DNA from: Anaerolineae bacterium
Lineage (GTDB): Bacteria; Chloroflexota; Anaerolineae; Aggregatilineales; JAFGMM01
NCBI GenBank assembly: GCA_027494055.1
Contig: JAOSJO010000024.1
Location: 1-64,000 of the forward strand
DNA: 64,000 bases
Direction: 5' to 3'
Shown: positions 39,949-49,231 of the stretch, piece by piece
How positions within the stretch are numbered: position 1 is the stretch's first letter
Layout: every line of letters begins with the position of its first letter
Notes under the pieces: generated by a model
Seen by the model: the letters and a program-made list of their open reading frames with translations, nothing else
Databases searched by the model: none
Told to the model about the DNA's origin: nothing
Made by a program: the position numbers and the translations under genes

Positions 39949-40317
39949 CTACGCGCCGAGCACTCGCGTCAGGCCCTCGATGAGGTCGGTCGGGCCGAAG
40001 GGCTTGACGATCACGCCATCGACGCCGCTCAACCGGACCTCGTTGGAGGCTTTCGCGCCGGAGAGCAGCACAATGGGCACCTCCTGGGTCGCCTCGGCTT
40101 TGCGCAGCGCTTCGAGCACCTGCCAGCCGTCCATATCGGGCATCATGACATCGAGCAGCACCACTGCAGGCCGCTCGCGCGCCACCAGCGCGAGTCCATC
40201 GCGACCGTTGGTCGCGCCTTTGACCACGTACCCCTGCGGCGCAAGAATCAGGTCAACCAGGTCGATGATTTCCTCGTCGTCGTCGATAATGCACACCGTG
40301 CGTGGTTCCAAGATCAT
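39949..40317 (-). CDS. Single-domain response regulator (CheY-like receiver)
   Basis: A 122-residue receiver domain without output domain. The acidic pocket is IIDDDEE (residues 12-14), the phosphoacceptor Asp56 is in VVLLDVMMPDMDGW, and Lys near residue 105 is in VIVKPFGPTDL; the T/S switch residue is in IVLLSGAKA. ATG 40317 starts just before the first strand. It probably relays a signal from a histidine kinase; none is adjacent, though one lies at 60997-62262. The neighbouring upstream gene encodes a degenerate receiver. Confidence 0.92.
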   Translation of the reverse strand: MILEPRTVCIIDDDEEIIDLVDLILAPQGYVVKGATNGRDGLALVARERPAVVLLDVMMPDMDGWQVLEALRKAEATQEVPIVLLSGAKASNEVRLSGVDGVIVKPFGPTDLIEGLTRVLGA

Positions 40318-40411
40318 GCTCCAGGGCGGCGTTGAAAGCAGTTGTTCACTTTGTGATTGTACTCGCACCGGGGATGTTGGGCGAACCGGGAAAGCGGCGC
40401 GCGCGGGCGGC

Positions 40412-40939
40412 CTAGCGCTGGCGGCGCGCTTCTTCGAGGTCGCGCGTCAACTGGGCCAGCCGCCGGTGCAGGTGCGCGTTCTCGGCTTCGAGGTCGATGC
40501 AGCGCTGCGAAAGCTCGGCGAAGTCCTCGGCCTGGCGATGACGGCGGCAGAGATCGCGCACGCAGTCGCCCAGCCGGCCGGCGCGCACGACGCTGAAGTG
40601 GACGCACTCAACCGCCCCCATGTCGTCGAGGAGCGGGTAGCATTGCCGGCGTTCGGCAGGCGGCATGAGGATGAGCACCGGTTTCTCGATGAGCGCGGCG
40701 CGCAGCCGGTAAAGTATGTCGATATTGCTGTCGCGCTGCGTCGCGTCGCTGCCGCCGCAGAGAAGAATCAGGTCAACGTGACGTTCACCGGCGCGCGCCA
40801 GGCTGCTGTCGAGATCGGGCGCGATCTGCATGACCAGGTCAGGGGTGATGAACTGCTGGAGCGCGGCGTAGGTGGCCTGCGCCCGCTTTGGGTCTTCGCA
40901 GACGATCAAGATCGCGCTGCGCGCTTCGGCTTTGTTCAT
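40412..40939 (-). CDS. Degenerate receiver-like protein with C-terminal coiled coil
   Basis: A 175-residue protein. Residues 10-120 follow the receiver fold (AILIVCEDPKRAQATYAAL, VDLILLCGGSDATQ, KPVLILMPPAERR), but the phosphoacceptor Asp is replaced by Cys-Gly-Gly, so phosphotransfer is unlikely. Residues 140-175 are a heptad-rich coiled coil (AELSQRCIDLEAENAHLHRRLAQL). It lies 94 bases upstream of the true receiver gene on the same strand. It may dimerise and act as a partner or output for that receiver. Function inferred only from fold and context. Confidence 0.65.
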   Translation of the reverse strand: MNKAEARSAILIVCEDPKRAQATYAALQQFITPDLVMQIAPDLDSSLARAGERHVDLILLCGGSDATQRDSNIDILYRLRAALIEKPVLILMPPAERRQCYPLLDDMGAVECVHFSVVRAGRLGDCVRDLCRRHRQAEDFAELSQRCIDLEAENAHLHRRLAQLTRDLEEARRQR

Positions 40940-41100
40940 CCCGTCGGCCCATACACCTGAATAGCCGCGTGCGGTGGTTACTGATCCGTGTCAGAGGGAG
41001 GGCGTTCGTGTAAGTGGCGATCTTCCCCACCTGCAATTATAGCACTCAGCCGCCGCGTTGGGCCGTGACCATGGTCCGGGAAGGCGTCGCGCGGGCGTTT

Positions 41101-41129
41101 TTGCGGTCCGGGATGGGAGGCCCTATAAT
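41101..41129 (+). promoter_or_regulatory. Putative sigma-70-type promoter of a small membrane protein gene
   Basis: TTGCGG (41101-41106), 17-base spacer, perfect TATAAT (41124-41129), 46 bases before the GTG at 41176. Confidence 0.55.
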
Positions 41130-41175
41130 CTGCGCTTGACCTCGTGCCGGGGGCTGGGGCCAGGAGGCAAAGCGC

Positions 41176-41445
41176 GTGCGAAAACTTCTAATGTTCTTGT
41201 GGGGGCTGGTCACCGGGCTTGGCGTGGGCATCGTCACGGCGCAGGTGGTTGCGCCGATGTCGGGCAAGGCGCTGGCCGACGAGGCCCAGGCGCGGCTCGA
41301 AGCGCTCAAAGAGGAGGCGCGGCGCGCTTCAGAGGCGCGCCAGGCTGAGCTGCAGGCGCAGCTTAGCGCGCTGACCGGCGGCGCAATCACACTCGACGCC
41401 CAGGCGCCGGCGGGAACCGGCGTCGATGCGGCAACCTCGAACTGA
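41176..41445 (+). CDS. Small YtxH-like membrane-anchored coiled-coil protein
   Basis: An 89-residue protein. The first 27 residues are a single membrane helix rich in Gly (LLMFLWGLVTGLGVGIVTAQVVAP), followed by SGKALADEAQARLEALKEEARRASEARQAEL, an amphipathic coiled coil. This layout is that of YtxH-type gas-vesicle/stress proteins. GTG 41176 has an aggagg site nine bases upstream and a strong TATAAT promoter. It is convergent with the FmdB gene. Role unknown; the helix plus coiled coil suggests a small envelope scaffold. Confidence 0.7.
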   Translation: MRKLLMFLWGLVTGLGVGIVTAQVVAPMSGKALADEAQARLEALKEEARRASEARQAELQAQLSALTGGAITLDAQAPAGTGVDAATSN

Positions 41446-41498
41446 CGCGCAGACCCTGATCTGAACCCAAACGGACTAACCGCGAACCGCCCGCGCGC

Positions 41499-41792
41499 TT
41501 AATCGTCAACGCGGGCGATGCTGTTCCGGTTGCGGTCCCTCTGGAGCCGCTCGTTAAGCTCCTTGCGCCCAAACAGCGGCGTCGGTTCTGCGGCGCTGTT
41601 GTCGCTCTCGGCGGATTCCCCGCCCGCCGCCGCATCCCCCACGACCGCGATCTGGCTGATGAGGCGCTGCACCTCGGCGCTGCCGCACGTGGGGCACGCC
41701 GGACTCTCCGCCGCCTCGGCGGCGCGGATCGAGCGGTACAGGCGGCTGAAGACTTCTCCGCAAGCGTTGCAGCGATACTCGTAAATCGGCAT
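41499..41792 (-). CDS. FmdB-family zinc-ribbon protein
   Basis: A 97-residue protein opening with MPIYEYRCNACGEVFSRL and ACPTCGSAEVQRL, giving the two CxxC zinc knuckles of the FmdB/CxxC_CXXC_SSSS family. The C-terminal 45 residues are disordered and charged. FmdB proteins are putative regulators, first noted by amidase and formamidase genes. No operon partner is close. The frame is intact and the length normal. Confidence 0.92.
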   Translation of the reverse strand: MPIYEYRCNACGEVFSRLYRSIRAAEAAESPACPTCGSAEVQRLISQIAVVGDAAAGGESAESDNSAAEPTPLFGRKELNERLQRDRNRNSIARVDD

Positions 41793-41864
41793 AGGCTGGC
41801 TTCTCGGTTTCTCTGTCGCTTCCGGTATCTCACCAGTACGTATTATAACAAGGTCCGCGCCGCG

Positions 41865-43510
41865 TCAAGGCGCTTCGAGCGGCAGCGCATAACACGGCCC
41901 TTGGGTCGCGGTATACCACGACGCGATCCAACCGCGCGCGCCGCCGTAATCGATGCGCCACCACCCCCTGCCATTCTCAAGGGTGCGCCCCAACACCTCG
42001 ACCGTCGCCGGCCGCTTGAGCGTGCCCAGGATCTGGTATGTGGTGCCCGGACCGGCGCGCACGTTGAGGTCGGCAGTGATGCTGGCGCGGCACGGCCCGG
42101 CGGGCGTCGGCTCTGCGGTGGGCGTCACTGGCGCTGCGGGCGGCGCGGCGGGGAGGGTCGCCGGTTGTGGGTCGCGGCGGCGGTCGGCGAAACGTCGCGG
42201 CGCGCCAGCAGGTCTGCCGGGCGCGCGCGCAGCATGAGCGCCGGCTCTGGCGGGCCGAAGGTGGCGTCGGCGGGCATCCCCGGCTTGAGTGCGAGGTCCG
42301 GGTTGGCGAGCCATATCGCGACCGCAAAGACCACGTTGGCGCGCTCGTCGCGCGTGGTGACGTTGCGCGGCGTGTACTCGGCCTCGTCCGCGACGCGCCG
42401 CACCACGCCCCGGAATGTCTGGCCGGGGAAGCTATCCACGGCCACGGTGACGGCCTGCCCCTGCGTCACGCGGCCCAGGTCGGGCGAGGGGATGTACACC
42501 GTGAGCGTGAGCTGGCTCAGGTCGGCAAGCGACAGGATGGGCGCGCCGGCGGCGACGGTCTCGCCAGGGTGCGCCAGGCGCTCGATCACGATGCCGTCGA
42601 GCGGGCTTTCGATGTCATACAGCGTCAGTTGGGAGTGGTAGGCGTCCGCCTGGGCCGCCACGAAGGCCAGGTTCGCGCGCGCAACGTTGATCTCCTCCGG
42701 CGTCGGGCCGGCGAGCAGGTCGTCGAGTTCGGCCTGCGCTACGGCAACCGCCTGCGCCGCAAGCCGATACGCGCCTTCGGCCTGGTTCGCCTGGGCGACG
42801 AGGTGCAGCGGGTTGTTGATGATCGCGCGCAACTGCCCGACGAGCGTATAGGCGGCGTTGCGGTCGGCCTCGGCGGCGGCGAGGGCTTCACACGCGGCGG
42901 CAAGTTGGTAGTCGAGGACGGTGCGGCGCGTGGGGTCCACGTCGCCGCTGACGCCGTTACTCTCCAGCTCCAGCCGCGCGAGGTCGGCACTGGTCTTCTC
43001 CACGCCCTGGTCGGCAAGGCGCGCCTGGGCGTTGGCCTGGGCGAGCTTCGTGTTCAGGTCTTGCGGGTTTTCGACCATTGCCAGCGCGTTCTGCCGCTGC
43101 GCGTAAGCGCCCTCGGCGTCTGACTGGGCGCGGGCGAGCGCGGCGCGGGCGGCGCGCACTTCTTCTTCACGCGGCCCGGCGAGCAGCAGGTCGAGTTCCG
43201 CCTGCGCGGCGGCGACCTCCGCCTCGGCCTCGGCGAGCTGGGCCGCGACGGCGGCGCTGTCGAGCGTCACGAGGCGCTGGCCGCGCCGCACCCGCGCACC
43301 CTCCTCCACGTGGATCGCCTCCACCTCCCCGCCGAACTCGTGCGCCAGGCGCACCACGGTCGCCTCGATGACGCCGGAGGCCGTCAGCGGCGGGGCGCTG
43401 GTTGCGGCCTGGTCTTGAGGCGCGACCGGGAGCAACGGCACGGCAAAGCCCGCGACGGCCAGGCACGCCGCCACCGCCAGAACAACGCCGAACGCGCACC
43501 GCCGCTTCAT
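41865..43510 (-). CDS. HlyD-family adaptor with apparent C-terminal SH3b domain, frameshifted
   Basis: About 547 residues when joined. ATG 43510 overlaps the stop of the first adaptor by ATGA. One N-terminal span (CAFGVVLAVAACLAVAGFAVPLL), the lipoyl half (LAHEFGGEVEAIHVEEGARVRRGQ), a long coiled coil, the second lipoyl half (DIESPLDGIVIERLAHPGETV) and the beta-barrel ending LALKPGMPADATF are all present. In cccc near 42170 a missing base shifts the frame; repaired, a linker (TPQPATLPAAPPAAP) leads to an SH3b domain (LNVRAGPGTTYQILGTL, WWRIDYGGARGWI). Without repair the adaptor would end at 42125 and the SH3b part would need its own gene. Confidence 0.75.
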
Positions 43511-44975
43511 GGCGTCAGTGTCACCTCCCCGACCATGCCCGGCTTGATGATCCCCGCCACGTCGCCCTGCAGCGCGATGTCCACGGCGAAGACCAGGTTG
43601 ACGCGCTCGTCGCGGGTGCTGACGTTGCGCGGCGTGAATTCGGCCTGCTCGCCGATGCGGCTGACGCTGCCGGAGAACGTCCTGTCGGGCCAGGCGTCCA
43701 CCGTGACGGTCACCGGCGCGCCGACCACGAAGCTGCCGAGGTCGGTTTCCTGCACGTAGGCCACCATGCGCATGGCGCGCGTGTCCGCGAGCGTGAGCAG
43801 GGCGGCGTTCGGCGCGGCCAGCTCGCCGGGGTGGAGGATCGTTTCCGTGACGATGCAATCGCACGGCGAGACGATCACCGCCTGATCGCGCTGGAGCAAC
43901 AGGCGCGATAGCGCCGCCTCTGCGCGGTCAACCTGCGCCTGCACGGCGGCGATCTGCTCCGGCGTCGCGCCGGCCTCCAGCCCATCGACGTAAGCCTGCG
44001 CGATCTCGACCTGCGCGCTGGTCCGGGCGACCGCCGCCTGCGCCGCCTCGACCTGGGCGCGCACTTCCAGCGGGTCGTTGGCGTGCTGCGTGGCGCGCCA
44101 GGCGTAGCTCTGGATGCCCTCCAGGCTGGCCTGTGCGCTGTTGACGCCGATCCAGCTCTGCCAGTAGTTGTTCGGCATCAGGTGCGCGTCGAAGGGCAGG
44201 TCTTCCACGCGCGCGCTCACGGTGTACTGCCCGTTTTGCAGCCGGATCGTGAGGTTCTGGTAGTGGTACGTGCCGTCGCCGGCGTTCCAGATCTCTTCGG
44301 GGATCGCGCCTGCCAACTCCTCCGGGATCAACTCCTGCAGGTTGCCGCTGCGCACCTCGACGTTGAAGGGCAGCGCCTCGCGCGCCTCGTAGAAGCGACC
44401 CTGCGCGAACTCGGCGGCGTCTTTGATCGCGGTGGCCTGGTTCACGCGGTGCTGCGCGCCGGCGACCTGCGCATAGGCGACGGCGGCTTCCATTTCGAGA
44501 AGCTGCGGGTCGTTGAGGTAGGCCTCGGCGTCGGCCTGCGCCGCGAGCGCGACTTCATGCGCCGTCTGCGCCTGCTCAGCTGCGCCTCGGCGGCCTGGAT
44601 CGCGCCGGGGCGCGCGCCGGCCTGGACCTGGGCCAGCACCGCGCGCGCCAGATCGACGGCGGCCTGCGCGGCAGCGACCTGCGCGTCGAGCAGCGTCGTG
44701 TCGAGTTCGACGACCACCTGCCCGGCCCGGACCTCGTCGCCGGCGGCGACGTGCACGGCCTGCACCCGCCCGCCGAGCGCGGTCGAAACCTGGAGGGTGT
44801 CGGCGCGGACCACGCCGCTGGCGGCGCTGGCCGGGGCTTCGCCCTCGTTGTCCAGGATTGTGCGCACCAGCGCCGGCGCGTCGATGCCGTAGCGCGGGCC
44901 GAGCAGCCACACGAACAGGAACGCCGCCGCCAAGCCGACGATCAGGTATACCAGAAACCGCCTCGATCCTCTCAT
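43507..44975 (-). CDS. HlyD-family membrane-fusion adaptor with an inserted domain, frameshifted
   Basis: About 489 residues. One N-terminal span (FLVYLIVGLAAAFLFVWLLG), lipoyl half LGGRVQAVHVAAGDEVRAGQ, then helices that are interrupted near residues 190-310 by a non-helical insert (NVEVRSGNLQELIPEEL, WNAGDGTYHYQNLTIRLQNGQYTV). The second helix and lipoyl half follow (IVSPCDCIVTETILHPGELAAP), then the barrel and LVFAVDIALQGDVAGIIKPGM. A missing base near 44580 joins the two parts (AEAQL to EQAQTAHEVAL). It starts 48 bases after the ATPase stop and links the exporter to the outer layers. Confidence 0.85.
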
Positions 44976-45023
44976 GACCGCTAACCTCTGCTACCTATTT
45001 GCCTTCCTCGTGCGCCGCGCGCT

Positions 45024-46040
45024 TCACGCCCCTGCCGCGCCCGCCTGGGACTGGCGGCGCTGTTCGCGGCGCACGAGGGAGATGAACACGTCTTCCAGCG
45101 AGGGCTGCACCCATTCGAACGCGCGCGCGTTGACCCCCGCGCCCGCGAGCGCGCGCCGGACGGCGGGGCGGATGTCGTCACCGACCGAGACGACCGCGTG
45201 CACCAGCGCGCCGTAGAGCGACACCTCGGCCAGGGGGAGCGCGCTCCCCGCCAGCGCGCGGATGGCGTCCTCCGGCGCGTCGCACGTGATTTCGAGCACG
45301 CGGCCCTCCATCGCCTCCTCTTTGAGCGCGCCCGGCGTGCCTGACGCCACGATGCGCCCCGCGCTGATGAAGGCGATGCGCTGGCAGTGTTCGGCCTCGT
45401 CCATGTAGTGCGTGGTGACGAACACCGTCACGCCCTGGTGCGCCAGCGCGAAGATCAGCTCCCAGAACTCGCGGCGCGAGATCGGGTCCACGCCGGATGT
45501 CGGCTCGTCGAGGAAGACCAGCCGGGGCTGGTGGATGATCGCGCAGCCCAGCGCGAGGCGCTGCTTCCAGCCGCCGCTCAGCCGCCCGGTGATCTCGTCC
45601 TCGCGCCCGCGCAGCCCCGCCATCTCGATGATCTCCGCCTCGCGACGGCGCAGCGTGCGCCGGTCAAGGCCATACGCCTGCCCGTAGAAGCGGATGTTCT
45701 CGGCGGCGGTGAGGTTCGGGTACAGCGTGAACAACTGCGACATGTACCCGGTCTTCCGGTGCATCTGCTTGGCCTCGCGCGGGATGTTGTGGCCGAGCAC
45801 GCGCGCCGTCCCGCCGGAGGGGGCCAGCAGGCCCAGCAACAATCGGATCGTGGTCGTCTTGCCCGCGCCGTTGTGGCCCAGGAAGCCGAAGATTTCGCCC
45901 GCGCCCACGTCGAAGGTCACCCGGTCCACCGCCGTGAACCTCCCAAAGGTCTTGGTCAGGTCGCGCACCTCGATAGCCGGTGCACCGTCAGCGGGTCGCT
46001 TCCGGGAGGCTGTTCCCGGCCTGTCAACTTGTGCCATCAC
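45024..46040 (-). CDS. ABC transporter ATP-binding protein (exporter, YbhF-like, second)
   Basis: A 338-residue ATPase: Walker A FLGHNGAGKTT, signature RLSGGWKQRLALG, Walker B LVFLDEPTSGVD and H-loop FVTTHYMDEAEHC. The signature SGGWKQRL and FVTTHYMDEAE are characteristic of the YbhF/drug-exporter branch. It starts four bases (ATGA) before the stop of the preceding ATPase gene and both resemble the two halves of YbhF. The C-terminus (ARAFEWVQPSLEDVFISLVRRE) is typical. Exports drugs, lipids or cations in related systems. Confidence 0.94.
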   Translation of the reverse strand: MMAQVDRPGTASRKRPADGAPAIEVRDLTKTFGRFTAVDRVTFDVGAGEIFGFLGHNGAGKTTTIRLLLGLLAPSGGTARVLGHNIPREAKQMHRKTGYMSQLFTLYPNLTAAENIRFYGQAYGLDRRTLRRREAEIIEMAGLRGREDEITGRLSGGWKQRLALGCAIIHQPRLVFLDEPTSGVDPISRREFWELIFALAHQGVTVFVTTHYMDEAEHCQRIAFISAGRIVASGTPGALKEEAMEGRVLEITCDAPEDAIRALAGSALPLAEVSLYGALVHAVVSVGDDIRPAVRRALAGAGVNARAFEWVQPSLEDVFISLVRREQRRQSQAGAAGA

Positions 46041-47008
46041 GCCGCGCGCTCCTTGCGGATCAACGACACGAAGGCGTGTTCCAGGCGCGGCGCGATCGGG
46101 CGCACGCCGCTGACCCCCACGCCCTGCGCGCGCAGCCCCTCCACGATGCCCCGCGCGCGCGCCGGCGCGCTGTCCACGAAGAGGTGGAGCAGGTCGCCGG
46201 AGGTCTGCACCTCGATCACGCCGGGCAGCCGCCCGGCCATCGCCTTGGCGCGCTTGAAGTCAGAGGGGCGCAGCTCGATGACCTCGCCGGGGACCTGCTG
46301 CGTGATCGCGCGCGGCGCGCCGACGGCGACCAGCCGCCCCTCGAACATCAGCCCCACGCGGTTGCAGCGCTCGGCCTCGTCCATGTAGGGCGTCGTGACC
46401 AGGATCGTGAGGCCCTTCTCGACGCGCAGCCGGGTGAGGATGTCCCAGAACTCGCGGCGCGCCACCGGATCGACGCCGGTGCTCGGCTCGTCCATGAAGA
46501 CGGCTTCCGGCTCGTGCACGAGCATGCACGCCAGCGCGAGCTTCTTCTGCATCCCGCCGCTGAGGCGCTGGCTCTGCCGCCCGGTGAAGGCGCTCAGCCC
46601 GGCGAACTCCAGCAGGCGCGAGATGCGCGCCGCGCGCGTGGCGCGGCTGAGGTTGTGCAGGTTGGCGAAGAAGGCGATGTTCTCCGCGACGGTCAGCTCC
46701 GGGAACATGCCGAACTGCTGCGCCATGTAGCCGATGCGTTCCCGGATGCGGAGCGCGTCTTTCGCCACGTCGTAGCCAAGCACCTGCGCGCGCCCGGCGG
46801 TCGGCGCCAGCAGCCCGACGAGCAGGCGCAGCACGGTCGTCTTGCCGGCCCCGTCCGGCCCGACCAGGCCAAACGTCTCGCCCGGCGCGATCTCCAGCGA
46901 GAGGTCGCGCACGGCGGGCGTCCTGCCTTGCCGGGTGGCGAAGGTCTTGGAAAGGCCCTCGGCGCGGATGGCGGGGCCGTCTCTGGATGGTCGATACCTG
47001 TCAGCCAT
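46037..47008 (-). CDS. ABC transporter ATP-binding protein (exporter, YbhF-like, first)
   Basis: A 323-residue ATPase: Walker A LVGPDGAGKTT (Asp replaces Asn, as in YbhF N-halves), signature RLSGGMQKKLALA, Walker B AVFMDEPSTGVD and LVTTPYMDEAERC, where the H-loop His is replaced by Pro. That change is common in the catalytically weak half of such pairs, so this subunit may be a regulatory partner for the second ATPase. It overlaps the latter by ATGA. The C-terminal part ends RLEHAFVSLIRKE like its paralogue. Confidence 0.93.
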   Translation of the reverse strand: MADRYRPSRDGPAIRAEGLSKTFATRQGRTPAVRDLSLEIAPGETFGLVGPDGAGKTTVLRLLVGLLAPTAGRAQVLGYDVAKDALRIRERIGYMAQQFGMFPELTVAENIAFFANLHNLSRATRAARISRLLEFAGLSAFTGRQSQRLSGGMQKKLALACMLVHEPEAVFMDEPSTGVDPVARREFWDILTRLRVEKGLTILVTTPYMDEAERCNRVGLMFEGRLVAVGAPRAITQQVPGEVIELRPSDFKRAKAMAGRLPGVIEVQTSGDLLHLFVDSAPARARGIVEGLRAQGVGVSGVRPIAPRLEHAFVSLIRKERAA

Positions 47009-47031
47009 CGTCCGTCAACTTGCAGATCGTG

Positions 47032-47100
47032 AACCACAGAGACACGGAGCACACAGAGGTAACGCACAAATAGCTCCGTGCTCTCTGTGCCTCTGTGGTT
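47032..47100. repeat. Long inverted repeat of a dispersed aaccacagag element
   Basis: Left arm aaccacagagacacggagca and right arm (ending ctctgtggtt) are inverted copies of the same element, with a small indel. It separates the first ATPase gene from the methyltransferase and could fold in the operon mRNA. Coordinates approximate to a few bases. Confidence 0.55.
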
Positions 47101-47148
47101 TCATATTCGCTACCCAACCCCAACTCGCCACGCCTCCCGCCGCCGACC

Positions 47149-48004
47149 TCACTTCTTGCGCGCGACCACGCCGATCCACTCCGAGTCGGGGTGGTAGGGC
47201 GCGCCGGTCAGGTCGCTGTACAGCGCCTCGACCCGGAACCCGCGCGCCTCCACTGTCGCGGTGATCGCCTCCGCCGTGTAGTAGTGCGTCCAGATGCGGT
47301 ACTCGCTCACCGCGCCCGGCTGTTCGATCACGATGTATTGCTCAAGCCCTGTGTCGTGTTCGGGATAGTCGAAGGTCTGGAAGAGGACCAGGTGCGGGCC
47401 GGGCTTCCAGAAGCCGTCGGAGGGCACCACCGTCCAGCGCACCTGCCCGCGAAGGCGGTCGTGATGGCGCGGCGTCGTCACGTCGAAGGCGAAGTAACCG
47501 CCGGGGCGCAGCGCGCGGTGGACGTTGCGCAGCACGGCGTCGCGGTCGGGGTCGCTCAGCACGCACAGGTCGCCGTAGATCAGGCAGGCCGCGTCGAAGC
47601 GCGCGACCGCGTCCAGGTGCAGGTAGTCGTCACAGATGTACGTCGAGACCGGGTCGTGCGCCCGCGCGTACTGGATGGAATTCTCCGAGAGGTCGATCCC
47701 GGTGACCTGAACCCCCGCGCGCCGCGAATCGCGCGCTGTACAGCCCCGGCCCGCACCCCAGGTCCAGCAGATGCGCCCCCGGCTCCAGCGCCAGCCGGTC
47801 GATGAGCCACCGCACCGACGCCTCGATGGTCTCCGGCTTGCGGCTGGCCGCGTCGGTGTCCGGGTCGAGGTGCGCCTTCAGCATCTGCTGCGCGATGTAC
47901 GCGTCGTCCCAGAAGCGGACCTGGTCCGGCTCGAACCACGGCGGCTTCTGCGCCAGCCGCGCCAGCAGCTCAAGCTGCAACCGCCCGCCTTCGATGATGT
48001 TCAT
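47149..48004 (-). CDS. SAM-dependent methyltransferase, frameshifted
   Basis: About 285 residues repaired. Motif I is HLLDLGCGPGLYSARFAARG; an extra G in a ggggg run near 47725 breaks the frame, which continues VQVTGIDLSENSIQYARAH (motif post-I), AACLIYGDLCVLSD and RALRPGGYFAFDV. The C-terminal half (TEYRIWTHYYTAEAI, DLTGAPYHPDSEWIGVVARKK) has no specific signature. ATG 48004 is preceded by a gagggag site; an ATG 18 bases upstream overlaps the permease stop. Its placement between permease and ATPases is unusual and suggests the exported compound is methylated, but this is speculation. Confidence 0.83.
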
Positions 48005-48018
48005 GTGCGCCGTCTCCC

Positions 48019-49143
48019 TCATTCCAGATTCTGTTTGAAGCTTGTCACCGCCAGCAGGAACATCGCCACGCCGTAGACCGCCATAGGCACGATGGACGGC
48101 ATCAGGTGTTCCATGCCGACGCCTTTGATCATGATACCGCGCAGGATTTGCAGGTAATACGTCAGCGGCAGCAGGTAGCCGATGTCGTGGATGATGAGCG
48201 GCATCGCCTCGCGCGGGAAAATGTAGCCCGACAGCACGAGCGAGGGCAGCAGGATCAGGATGGAAAGCTGGTTCGCCTGGTTGTGCGTCGCGGCGACTGT
48301 GCTGAGCAGGATGCCCATCGACAGCGAGGTGAGGATGAAGATCAGCGTGACGACCCAGAACAGCCCGATACTGCCGTTGAACGGCACCTGGAACCACCAC
48401 AGCTCCAGGAGCAGCACGCTCAGCATGTTGACCACCGCGAGAAACAGGTAAGGAACGACCTTGCCGATCATCAACTCGAAGGGGCGGATCGGCGTCACCA
48501 GGATTTGCTCCAGCGTGCCGCGCTCGCGCACGATGGCGAACGTGGTGAGCAGGAGCGCCTGCCATTGCAACACCAGCCCGATGATGGCCGGTAGCATGAA
48601 GTTGATCGCGCGCATCGACGGGTTGTAGAGCAGGCGCGGGCGCACGTCGATGGGCGAGGTCATCAACGCGCCGATGCCGGCGCGCTCAAGCTGCTCAAAG
48701 CTCAGCTCGACCGCGAAGTTCTGCCCGGCGGCGGTCGCCGCGCTCAACGCCGAGCTGCTGATGGCGGGGTCGGAGCCGTCGATGAGGATGAGGACCTGCG
48801 GCGTGGTGCGGCGCGCAATCCCGGCGGCGAACCCCGCCTGGATGACCACGCCGGCGCGCGCGTCGCTGCGGTCAATCGCGTCGATGACTTCTTTCTCGCC
48901 GGCGACGTAATCAGCGATGTCGAAATATCCCGTGTTTTGCAGCGCCTCGATGAAAGCCCGGCTCTGGTTGTCGCGGCTGTAGTCCGCGACCACGGTGGGG
49001 AGGTGATCGACCTGGGTCTCGACCGCGTACCCGAACAGGATGAGCTGCACGACCGGTATCAGAAGCTGGATCATCAACGTGCGCCGGTCGCGGAAGATTT
49101 CGATGAACTCCTTTTGCATCACCGACCAGATACGTTTCAACAT
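48019..49143 (-). CDS. ABC-2 type exporter permease (YbhR/YhhJ-like)
   Basis: A 374-residue permease. It has the N-terminal span with EIFRDRRTLMIQLLIPVVQLILFGYA, a periplasmic domain (residues 45-170, with ADYSRDNQSRAFIEAL), then five spans including AINFMLPAIIGLVLQWQALLL, VNMLSVLLLELWW and the conserved VRERGTLEQILVTPIRPFELMIGKVVPY. This is the normal layout for ABC-2 exporters working with YbhF-type ATPases. Only one permease is present where the enterobacterial system has two, so it may act as a homodimer. A TetR-type gene follows upstream on the same strand. Confidence 0.93.
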   Translation of the reverse strand: MLKRIWSVMQKEFIEIFRDRRTLMIQLLIPVVQLILFGYAVETQVDHLPTVVADYSRDNQSRAFIEALQNTGYFDIADYVAGEKEVIDAIDRSDARAGVVIQAGFAAGIARRTTPQVLILIDGSDPAISSSALSAATAAGQNFAVELSFEQLERAGIGALMTSPIDVRPRLLYNPSMRAINFMLPAIIGLVLQWQALLLTTFAIVRERGTLEQILVTPIRPFELMIGKVVPYLFLAVVNMLSVLLLELWWFQVPFNGSIGLFWVVTLIFILTSLSMGILLSTVAATHNQANQLSILILLPSLVLSGYIFPREAMPLIIHDIGYLLPLTYYLQILRGIMIKGVGMEHLMPSIVPMAVYGVAMFLLAVTSFKQNLE

Positions 49144-49231
49144 CGCCGTAACAACACCATCTCATGCCTGGCCGCGCCCGACCTGACGGCGCGGCGCGCC
49201 GCGCTCATGGCGCGCCTATGGCGCGCCGGAT

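Noticed and set aside
41488..41517. cgcccgcg / cgcgggcg inverted repeat between convergent small genes
   Set aside because: It overlaps the FmdB stop codon and lacks a T-tract; it may be chance in GC-rich DNA.
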